From positions 1 through 64,000 of the forward strand of contig UBXM01000050.1 of assembly GCA_900469445.1 (NCBI GenBank): 64,000 nucleotides of DNA. Reading direction: 5' to 3'. The translations under genes and the position numbers were made by a program. The notes beneath the pieces are model-generated. The model searched no databases, had not been told where the DNA came from, and worked only from the letters and a program-made list of their open reading frames with translations. Of the stretch, positions 56,672 to 64,000 are shown one piece after another. The first letter of the stretch is position 1. Each line of letters opens with the position of its first letter. This DNA comes from Hyphomicrobiales bacterium. Its GTDB lineage: Bacteria; Pseudomonadota; Alphaproteobacteria; Rhizobiales; Rhizobiaceae.

Positions 56672-58672
56672 TCAGAATGTCATGTTGAGGCGGGCGCCGA
56701 ATGCGCGACCCTCGCCAAGCTGATAGACATTGCCATAAGGCGCAACGTTGAAGCCGTAGGTCGTATAGGTCTTGTCGAACACATTGGTGACGAAGGCTTC
56801 AGCGGCGACATTCTTGTCCAGTTCCCACTTCACGCCGAGGTCGACGAGGCCGTACCCCTTCTGGCCGATCGTGTTTGTCTCGTCGAAATAGACTTCGCTG
56901 ACATAGCTGAGAGCGGCATAGGGGATGATTGCACCAGCATCATTCTGCAGCTCGAACCGGTAGTCCAGCATGAGGTTGGCGGTAAACTCCGGCGCATAGG
57001 GCACACGATTGTCGGTGAGGTTCGTGCCCGGCGTAACCGGATTGCGGTAATCGGTGAATTTCGTATCGTTGTAGCCGAGGCCAACGGTGATACCCAGCGC
57101 ATCCGTCGGCTTGGCGCGAAGCTTCAGGTCGACACCCCTGGCGGTCACTTCACCGACATTCTGCAGATATTGCAACGGCTGCACGCCGACGAACATCTGA
57201 TAATCCTTGGTAACATTGTAATAGGCGGAAAGCTGCGCCTCGAGCGTGCCGTCGTCATTGCGATATTTGAGGCCGACCTCGCCATTATAGGTCTTTTGCG
57301 GATCATAAGTGTAGGCGATATTGGCAGTCGTCAGCGTTCGGGTGAAACCGCCAGCCTTGAAACCCGTGCTGAACAGACCGTAGAGCCGCAGGTTATCGGT
57401 CAATCCGTAGCTTGCACCCAGTTTCGGTGACAGCGCGCTGAAATTGTCGTCGTCGTCGAGTGTTACCCCACCCGTCGCCCTAGCCGCTGCTTCCTCGTAG
57501 TCAAACCGGAGGCCTGGTGTGATGTCGAGACGATCGGTAGCATGCCAGGTGACGTCGGCGAAGACGGCGTAGGAATCGATCTTGTGCCTGGCGATCTGAC
57601 CGTAGGCCGGAATGCTGCGGGTGAAATCGAGATGCTGGTAATAGAGACCGGCGACATAGTCGATCGCATTGCCCTCATCCGGGTTCGAGGCGATGCGTAG
57701 CTCCTGGCTCAGGGTCCATTGCTTTTCCGGCGTATAGGTGCCGAACACGGTGCGATCGAAATCGCTCTTCTGGTAACCGGTCAGCGCCGTCACCGTTGCC
57801 GGCCCAAGGTCGTAGCTGGCATTGATACCGAAATTCCACGTATCGAGCGTGTATTCAGATGGAACCGGGAGCGCGATCCGGTCCTCGAGCATCGATTCCA
57901 TGACGAAATACTCTTCCGTCGATGTCACACGGCCACGCCCGGCTGAAATCATCACGTCGAGCGGACTATCGTCCGGCGCGTATCGCAGACGCACCTGACC
58001 GTTCAGATCGTCGGTTCCGCCAACGCCCTCGCCGGTCAGCATATCCGTGTACTGGTCCTTGTGACTGATACCCGTGAAAGTGACGTCACTGAACAGCACT
58101 CCATCAACGAGCGGCATGTTGGCGTGAAACGAGCCGCCGGCGCCTTCCGAATTGACGTCACCATCGAAACCGAAACGCAGATCATCATCCGGCTTGCGGG
58201 TGGTGATGTTGATGACGCCGCCGATTGCGCCTCGGCCATAAAGCGTGCCCTGCGGCCCATACAGCAATTCGACGCTTTCAAGACCGCCCGGCAGACTGCG
58301 CGAAAGGTTGAAACTATCCTGCGGCAGACCATCGACATAGACCTGCGTACTCGGATTGTAGAAATCCAGAGATGCCTGTCCGCGGATGGTGAAGTTGGAA
58401 TAGGCGCGACTGGACCGGGTGCGGATATTGACGTCGGGGAAAACCCGGTCGAGATCGGCGACGCTGTCGATATTGCGCACCGACAGTTCCTCGGCATTGG
58501 CAACATCGACGGTCGAAGGCAGCAGGAAATAATCTTCCTGGCGCTTGGTCGCGGTAATGACGATCGGTGCCAGCACCGTGTCGTCCGATGCGCCCTGAGC
58601 ATTCGCCACTTTCGGCAGCATGACGGCGATAATGGCGAGGACGGAAACGCCCGAGAGGCGATGGCGCATCAT
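56672..58672 (-). CDS. TonB-dependent outer-membrane siderophore receptor
   Basis: A 666-residue receptor. A signal peptide ends near PKVANAQ. The plug domain shows LAPIVITATKRQED (TonB-box-like region), then RGQASLDFYNPSTQVYVDGLPQ and YGPQGTLYGRGAIGGVINITTR. The beta-barrel ends GRAFGARLNMTF with the terminal Phe needed for outer-membrane assembly. The start at 58672 has an AAGGTC site; a longer reading from 58906 includes unrelated sequence. It overlaps the MFS gene by 4 bp and likely takes up a hydroxamate-type siderophore, judged from its RhtX-like partner. Confidence 0.9.
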   Translation of the reverse strand: MMRHRLSGVSVLAIIAVMLPKVANAQGASDDTVLAPIVITATKRQEDYFLLPSTVDVANAEELSVRNIDSVADLDRVFPDVNIRTRSSRAYSNFTIRGQASLDFYNPSTQVYVDGLPQDSFNLSRSLPGGLESVELLYGPQGTLYGRGAIGGVINITTRKPDDDLRFGFDGDVNSEGAGGSFHANMPLVDGVLFSDVTFTGISHKDQYTDMLTGEGVGGTDDLNGQVRLRYAPDDSPLDVMISAGRGRVTSTEEYFVMESMLEDRIALPVPSEYTLDTWNFGINASYDLGPATVTALTGYQKSDFDRTVFGTYTPEKQWTLSQELRIASNPDEGNAIDYVAGLYYQHLDFTRSIPAYGQIARHKIDSYAVFADVTWHATDRLDITPGLRFDYEEAAARATGGVTLDDDDNFSALSPKLGASYGLTDNLRLYGLFSTGFKAGGFTRTLTTANIAYTYDPQKTYNGEVGLKYRNDDGTLEAQLSAYYNVTKDYQMFVGVQPLQYLQNVGEVTARGVDLKLRAKPTDALGITVGLGYNDTKFTDYRNPVTPGTNLTDNRVPYAPEFTANLMLDYRFELQNDAGAIIPYAALSYVSEVYFDETNTIGQKGYGLVDLGVKWELDKNVAAEAFVTNVFDKTYTTYGFNVAPYGNVYQLGEGRAFGARLNMTF

Positions 58673-59925
58673 GATTGCAAGACCTTTTCTGCGGATGGGA
58701 ATGGAGAAGACGGGCGGGCGGACGCCGGCAGGAACCGCCGCGAGATCAACATGGCAAGAAGGATAAACAGTGCGGAAGCGCCGAAGAGCGTGCCGTATCC
58801 GACAGCCTGGCCCAGCAATCCGGCCACCGATGATGCGGCAATGGCGATGATGGCATCCAGGCTTTGCAGAACGGCGAAATCCGTGGCCGTGCGCTGAGGG
58901 TCGCACCAGTTCATCATTGCGGCGTAAAGCGCGACAAAGGACATCGCGACCGCTGCGACCTGCGCCACCATCAGGCAGACGGCGACCGTCGGCGACACCG
59001 CGCTCCAGAGTTCGAGCGATGCCAGCGCCAATAAGAGAACGGCATTGAGGCCCGCGGCGGCGAGGATCGCCTTGCGGATGCCAATTGCCTGGACGATGAG
59101 GGCCGCGAGCGTCGACGCGATGAACCCGGCCACCGCGCCACCAGCACCACGCAAGCTGCCAATCATCTCCAATGACAGACCCTTGTCGACAAGGTAGGGG
59201 CCGGTCATGGCCGAGCCCATCCGCAAGCCGATCTGGTAGATCGTCAGGAAGACGAGACCCGTCATCAGTGTCCGATTGGACAGCGTCGCGCGCAACAACA
59301 TCGGCTGGCCGGCGTGACGTGTTGGTTCTCGCGAGACGGCCAGGCTGGAAGAGAGCATGACCGGAACGCTGAGAATGGCAACGAAACCTGCCATCGCCGC
59401 CATCGAAACGGCCTACCCGGCATGGCTATAGACGATCAGCCATATTCCACCTCCCAGAAGAAATCCCAGATAGGCGCCGGCTGTCGAGGCACCGCTTGCA
59501 GCACCTCTGGTCTCTTCGCTTGTTGCGCGAACAGCAAGCGAATCCGTGGCGATATCCTGCGTTGCGGCAAGCGTCGCCATCACCAGCAATATACCGGCCA
59601 ACGGCATCAAATGCGTCTGCGGAGGAAATGCCATAGCCGCCAAAAAGCAGGCAATGACGCCAGCTTGGCAGAACAATATCCAGGATCGCTCGTTGAAATA
59701 GCGGTCCACCAGAGGCGCCCAGAGAAACTTGAGAGCCCAGGGCAGGAACAGGATCGCCAGAAAGCCGATCTGGTCGAGCGGCATTCCGGCATCGCGCAGC
59801 ACGACCGGCAAGGCTGATTGAACCATGCTGCCGGTAACCGACTGAGCCGCGTAAAGCCCCGCCAGAAGGCCAAGGACGAGCCAGGCGCTCGATCGCGACC
59901 CGATATTGGTGAATGTCGTGGACAT
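58669..59925 (-). pseudogene. RhtX/FptX-like siderophore MFS transporter, interrupted by an amber codon
   Basis: The frame encodes a 12-segment major-facilitator protein in one continuous reading frame: the N-terminal half (GLYAAQSVTGSMVQSALPVVLRDAG; DRYFNERSWILF) and the C-terminal half (ATLSNRTLMTGLVFLTIYQIGLRMG...) are in phase. Between them a TAG occurs at 59413-59415 (minus strand GGG TAG GCC), flanked by SHAG and AVSMAAMAGF. A single TGG-to-TAG change is the simplest cause. RhtX/FptX proteins import ferri-siderophores without an ABC permease. It overlaps the receptor gene by 4 bp. Both halves have plausible ATG/TTG starts, but a split functional protein is less likely. Confidence 0.82.
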
Positions 59926-59974
59926 TGCCCCTCGCAATGAAATTCACGACCTCAATAGATTGACGACTTAAACT

Positions 59975-60016
59975 TGACTATTGCAATCAGGTTCATGACT
60001 ATCGCGATCCGGTCCA
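59975..60016. promoter_or_regulatory. 21-bp direct repeat, candidate AraC-type operator
   Basis: Two adjacent 21-bp units, TGACTATTGCAATCAGGTTCA (59975-59995) and TGACTATCGCGATCCGGTCCA (59996-60016), agree at 17 of 21 positions. They lie in the gap between the MFS gene and the divergent AraC regulator. Two helical turns per unit fits two monomers of an AraC protein on one DNA face. Confidence 0.65.
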
Positions 60017-60033
60017 TTTTTTGACCGTCGGAA

Positions 60034-61044
60034 ATGGGGCAAAATATGAATTTGCGCGTCGAGCAGAGGGCACTGGCCCAATCGGACCAAGGGGATATCG
60101 TCGTACTGGGTCCAAGCCCGGAGGACACGACGTTTTCCACGACGTCCACCGAAGGAACCTACAAGATCCTTGGTGTCCGACCCGGCCTCACGATATCCGT
60201 ATTCGACATGGTGATCGGTGCCGATTTCGTTGGCCGTTTCGCGACGGAACCCTGCATTGCGATCGACTTCCTGTTCGAGGCCGCCGGCCAAGGCTGGCTC
60301 CTGGACGCCGATGGACAGCAACTATCGAGCCTGCCCTACCGCCCCGGCCGTATCTACGTGATGGCAGCTCCCAACGGAGCCGTCGGATTTTACGATGTGC
60401 CCATCGGCACTCGGTTCAAGGGCATGGATATCCGCGTAAACATGGCCCTCTGGCAGAAACTGGGCGCCGGAGACATACTTTTATCGCTCGACGAGAGACA
60501 TAGTCTGCATGTCGCCTCCGGCAACGGGACTTGGGTCGGCATCCTTCCAGTTCCGCCGCAACTGCTTGCCGTTGCCCGCGCCCTGTTCGACAGCGCCATG
60601 GTGGAAAACGACGATCTTGCTTTCGAGGCACGGGCCCTCGACATCATCAATGCCTCGATCAGCGCCATGCGAAGCGTCAGGACGGAAGTTGCGGTCCCGC
60701 CGCGTGATCGTCGTCCTTTACAGCGCGCCCGGGACATGATGATCGCCGACCTCTCAGCTCCATGGAGACTTGATGAACTGGCGCGCGAAATCGGGCTGAC
60801 GCAGAAACGCCTGAAGGCAGGTTTCAAGGCCATGTACGGCTTTTCGGTTTATGCTTTCCTGCAGGAGCAGCGCTTGCTTGAGGCCCGTCGCGCAATCGAA
60901 GCAGGCGAGACGAGTGTCACCCAGGCAGCACTTGCCGTCGGCTATGGCAATCCCAGCCATTTCTCCCAGCTTTTCCTTCGGCGGTTTGGAATACAACCTT
61001 CGCGCCTTCGACCAATCGGTCGCCAGAAAATCCGATCGGCATGA
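60034..61044 (+). CDS. AraC-family transcriptional regulator (RhrA/PchR-like)
   Basis: A 336-residue activator. The C-terminal two-HTH domain (about 235-330) has APWRLDELAREIGLTQKRLKAGFKAMYG and AALAVGYGNPSHFSQLFLRRFGIQPSRLR, the AraC signature. The N-terminal part is a ligand-binding domain, as in PchR and RhrA, which sense the ferri-siderophore. It is divergent from the MFS/receptor/monooxygenase genes and probably activates them through the 21-bp repeat in the shared intergenic DNA. Start ATG at 60034. Confidence 0.88.
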   Translation: MGQNMNLRVEQRALAQSDQGDIVVLGPSPEDTTFSTTSTEGTYKILGVRPGLTISVFDMVIGADFVGRFATEPCIAIDFLFEAAGQGWLLDADGQQLSSLPYRPGRIYVMAAPNGAVGFYDVPIGTRFKGMDIRVNMALWQKLGAGDILLSLDERHSLHVASGNGTWVGILPVPPQLLAVARALFDSAMVENDDLAFEARALDIINASISAMRSVRTEVAVPPRDRRPLQRARDMMIADLSAPWRLDELAREIGLTQKRLKAGFKAMYGFSVYAFLQEQRLLEARRAIEAGETSVTQAALAVGYGNPSHFSQLFLRRFGIQPSRLRPIGRQKIRSA

Positions 61045-61162
61045 ATCGTCCGGGGAGTTGACACCACGTCCCTAATGCGGACGCCCGGCGCTCATGTTTC
61101 TTGACAAAGCGAAGGGATGGGAGGCCTATCTTTGTGTTAGCGTTTCATTGAGGGAGTACGCA

Positions 61163-61471
61163 ATGCACAGGAACAGATGCTGGGCATTGGCGCTGGCTGT
61201 TTGCCTCATGTTGCCGATCTCGCCGGCTACGCCAGCTCATGCCGTGACGGTCAATATCCAGGTCGGATCCAACCTCAATTTCGGACGCGCAATCACTTGC
61301 AGTCAAGGGCAGCAACTTATTCGAAACCGAGGTTTTCGTGACGTTCGAAGAGTGGACTGCAGAGGCAGGTTTTTCATCTATCATGCCCGACGCGGCAACA
61401 GCCGGTTCGAAATAGCGCTCAGTTCCAGAACCGGTCGGGTGGTCGATATGCGACGGATCGGCCGTCGCTAG
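61163..61471 (+). CDS. Small secreted hypothetical protein
   Basis: A 102-residue protein with a Sec signal peptide (LALAVCLMLPISPATPAHA, cleaved near residue 27). The mature part (NIQVGSNLNFGRAITCSQGQQLIRNRGFRDVRRVDCRGRFF) is basic and has two Cys that may form a disulfide. Similar small basic exported proteins are frequent in rhizobia, but no function is known. The ATG at 61163 has a clear AGGGAG site. It lies alone, 118 bp after the AraC gene. Confidence 0.75.
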   Translation: MHRNRCWALALAVCLMLPISPATPAHAVTVNIQVGSNLNFGRAITCSQGQQLIRNRGFRDVRRVDCRGRFFIYHARRGNSRFEIALSSRTGRVVDMRRIGRR

Positions 61472-61481
61472 CGGGGTTTAT

Positions 61482-62510
61482 TTAACTTGGCGGCCGGTCG
61501 GATCCACCGCATATTTCCGCAACCCAGCGCGTAGACGAAAACTGAAAAAGGAAGCTAAGGACCGCGATTGTAACGGGAACGCCGATAAAGGCCCCGAAGA
61601 TGCCCCAGAGGTACGACCAGAGGAATACCGAAAAGAGCACCAGGAACGGAGACATCGCGAGTGCGTAACCTGCGACCCGCGGCTCGATATAGCTTCCGAT
61701 AATGAACTGGATGACGTTAAGGCCGGAGAAGATAAGAACCGCGGCAATCGGTGATCCAAATTGGGCCAAGGCATACGCGCTCGGCAGAAGGGTCGCCACG
61801 AATGGCCCCATGAATGGGATATAGTTGAGCGCAAAGGCGATAACGCCCCACTCCGCCGCAAAATGAAGGCCGAATGCTGCCGAGAGTGCCCAGACCAATG
61901 CGCCGGTTGCGATGCTCATGATGGTGCGAACCAACATGTAGCGCCGCAACTTTGACGCCGTCTGGCAGGCCCCGGCGATTACAGCGCTGGCGTTTTTCGG
62001 GGAAAGCGCTTTCTGAATGTTCCTTGCTATGGATTCGACATCGAGAAGCCCAAGCAAGACATAGACGATCACAACAATCCAAAATGAGATTGTTGTATTG
62101 AGCCGCGCTGTGGCACCTTGCAGCATCCGGAGCATCCACCCGACATTGAAGTGTTCGGCCCACACACCGGCGACAATAATGCCATGTCCCTCCAGCCATT
62201 CGGTCAGTTGTCCATAGAGGAGCTGAAACCGGGCGCTATCGGCGACAACAGAGCGGCCGATCCGGCCAAAGCCCCAAGCCGTGATCGAAGTCAGGGTCAA
62301 GAAAACGCAAACAACGACGCCAAGAACAAGCGCAAGCGCCAATAACTGCGGAACGTAGCGCTGCAACATCTTTTGAAATGGCCACACCAGCGCGATGATT
62401 AGAAGCGCGCAGGCCACTGGCGCGAACACGGCTTCTGCGATCTTCAGGGCAGAGACAAGCGCAATTATCGCGATGAGGAGTAATGGAGCGACCACCGATT
62501 GGTTATTCAT
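61482..62510 (-). CDS. AI-2E family membrane transporter
   Basis: A 342-residue PerM/TqsA-like protein with about eight membrane segments. The conserved C-terminal motif reads NYIPFMGPFVATLLPS (near 230-245) followed by EPRVAGYALAMSPFLVLFSVFLW. Members export small molecules or ions; AI-2 is only one example. It converges on the small secreted protein gene. No other signalling gene is near, so quorum sensing is not implied. Confidence 0.88.
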   Translation of the reverse strand: MNNQSVVAPLLLIAIIALVSALKIAEAVFAPVACALLIIALVWPFQKMLQRYVPQLLALALVLGVVVCVFLTLTSITAWGFGRIGRSVVADSARFQLLYGQLTEWLEGHGIIVAGVWAEHFNVGWMLRMLQGATARLNTTISFWIVVIVYVLLGLLDVESIARNIQKALSPKNASAVIAGACQTASKLRRYMLVRTIMSIATGALVWALSAAFGLHFAAEWGVIAFALNYIPFMGPFVATLLPSAYALAQFGSPIAAVLIFSGLNVIQFIIGSYIEPRVAGYALAMSPFLVLFSVFLWSYLWGIFGAFIGVPVTIAVLSFLFQFSSTRWVAEICGGSDRPPS

Positions 62511-62775
62511 GCATATGATCTTTCCAGGGCATCATGCAGTCGTCTACCTCGCCGGATGACGCCAAGATGAAACCGCCAGAAAGCCAAGGCTTCATCGTTG
62601 ATTACGAACGATCCATCATGCCGCTACACCAGCGGTTCAGGCCCCCGCAATACGGGGTCTGTGGCCGGTACAGGCAACAATCATCGCAAAGATTGCCGCA
62701 GCAACAAGTAGCCAATCATCCCAAAAACAGGCGCTCCGTCCTTAAGCGAGCCTCCGCTCAGCCCTGACAATCCCG

Positions 62776-64000
62776 CTAAATTGAAAGTGGCCAGATCAGA
62801 GGCACGATAACAACAGTCACGAACAGGTACCAAAGCATCAATGGTAGGCCGAGCTTCCAGTAGTCGCCAAACTGATAACCGGCCGGCCCCATCACCATCA
62901 TGTTGGTCGCAGTCGCTATCGGCGTCATGAAGGATGCGGACCGGCGACACAAAGGCCAATCAGTATCGGCTGTGGCGCAACGTGCATGCCTGCAGCTGCG
63001 GCCATCGCAATCGGAATAACCAGCATCGTAGTCGCCGTGTTGCTCATGATTTGCCCAAGGAATGCGGTAAGAACGAAGAGCCCTGCCATCAGTCCGATAG
63101 GGCCGGCGGAGCCGACTAACGATACGAGTTCGTCGGCCACGAATTTCGCCGTACCGGATTCGATCATCGCAGTGGAAATCGGCATCATCGCACCAACCAT
63201 GATCACGGTGGTCCAGTGTATGGCGCGATAGGACTGCTCAACAGTAATAACTCTGCAAATTACAAGCATGCAGGCACAAATCAGGCGTGCAACCGCGGGA
63301 GGCACGATATTGCTGGCCAGCATCAGCACGAGACCAAGCAGAGCCCCAACGGCGATCTTGGCTCCCGGCCCCATTGGAACGGCCTGCCTGCGCACGAGAT
63401 CGGGGGAATCGACGACCAGCACATCTGGATCGCTCAGCCGCAGGTCGAGGGCTTCCCAACTCCCCTCCAGAAGAATGGTGTCGCCAACCTTCAATTCGGC
63501 ATTCGTATAGTCGATCTCATAGCCGCCCCGCTGGACGGCAAGGACCACCAGATCGCCGCTTTCGGTTGTCAGTCCCGGATATACCGAGCGGCCCACCAGG
63601 TTCGAGCGCGGAGGGACCATCACTTCCGCAAGCCCCGAACGGCGGTTGAAGGCCGCGGGTTTTGCTTCGGACGGGACATCCTCTCGAATGGCCAGATGGA
63701 GCCTGCCTGCGACTTCCGCGACGGCCTGCGTATCGCCGCGAACCAACAGATAATCATTGGGCATGATCGCCCGGTCGCGAACCGGCAGCTCGGATGCCGG
63801 GGCCTGAACCGCCAATAGCTTCAGCTCGCCGGAACCTCCAAGTTCAAGTATGCTCACCGGAACCCCGACGAGCGATGAGCTCTCGCGAATGCGGAGCCGG
63901 AACAAGCCATCTCGCAAGCCGTAATGTTCAACGAGGGTTTGCGCATGTTGGCTAAAATCGGCAGGAAGCCTCACACTGCTTCTATGCGGCAATAGGAATT
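62776..64000 (-). pseudogene. SLC13/RCK-domain anion symporter, frameshifted and truncated by the window end
   Basis: The frame coming from beyond 64000 encodes two RCK_C (TrkA_C) modules (LFRLRIRESSSLVGVPVSIL; then VPPRSNLVGRSVYPGL) and the Na+/anion symporter core up to QPILIGLCVAG. It then stops at a TGA after HPS. Removing the effect of one lost base near 62940-62945 restores SASFMTPIATATNMMVMGPAGYQFGDYWKLG-like sequence, ending at TAG 62776-62778. So a single-base deletion (or sequencing error) breaks the last ~60 residues. The N-terminal part lies outside the window. Confidence 0.8.

Noticed and set aside
62534-62767. 77-codon rightward frame between AI-2E and SLC13 genes
   Set aside because: No ribosome-binding site, no recognisable fold, odd composition; the gap seems to be non-coding.

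Overview
The window reads as chromosomal DNA of an alphaproteobacterium of the Rhizobiaceae (Rhizobium/Agrobacterium/Sinorhizobium relatives). The basis is high-GC codon use, the cysHDN set beside an Rrf2 regulator, an ExoY/ExoF-type polysaccharide locus, class Ib nrdHIEF, ppdK next to smc, and rhizobial-looking palindromic intergenic repeats. Species cannot be assigned from the sequence alone.

Layout. (1) 1-7000: sulfur assimilation. A leftward sulfate ABC importer operon (sbp, cysT, start of cysW) is followed by a GNAT protein, a cysteine-bearing Rrf2 regulator, and a rightward cysH-cysD-cysN operon for sulfate activation and reduction. (2) 7100-7900: tRNA-Pro(CGG) and a small lipoprotein. 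(3) 8000-36700: a large surface polysaccharide locus. It combines an ABC exporter of the KpsMTE type with two permease paralogues, and a Wzx/Wzy-type set: ExoY-like initiating transferase, Wzc-like copolymerase with a ruined P-loop, OPX protein, Wzy-like polymerase and a flippase. It also has six glycosyltransferases or GT-like proteins, a Tat-exported GH16 glycanase, two UDP-galactopyranose-mutase-like flavoproteins and a tightly packed eight-gene leftward operon. That operon begins with glucose-1-phosphate cytidylyltransferase and probably makes a CDP-linked, C-methylated deoxysugar. A FemAB-like N-acyltransferase closes the locus. (4) 36740-50800: tRNA-Gln(TTG) and mostly housekeeping genes (MBL hydrolase, DUF1499, VOC protein, ppdK, smc, DsbA-like oxidoreductase, DUF721/DciA, mutY, HAD phosphatase, S24-type repressor). 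(5) 50900-55330: nrdHIEF, preceded by a cobalamin riboswitch and a NrdR-like box. (6) 55500-61050: a siderophore-uptake module (AraC regulator, RhtX/FptX-like MFS gene with an in-frame amber stop, TonB receptor, flavin monooxygenase). (7) 61160-64000: a small secreted protein, an AI-2E family membrane protein and a frameshifted SLC13/RCK transporter running off the window.

Most notable points: the B12 riboswitch on a B12-independent ribonucleotide reductase operon; a 21-bp direct repeat that looks like the AraC operator of the siderophore module; two broken transporter genes within 4 kb; the BY-kinase-like protein that has lost its nucleotide-binding residues; the sugar operon with no recognisable 4,6-dehydratase; and an S24 repressor with Arg in place of the catalytic Lys. 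Starts were chosen by ribosome-binding site and family length where possible. All functional calls rest on reading the translated sequences, without database searches.
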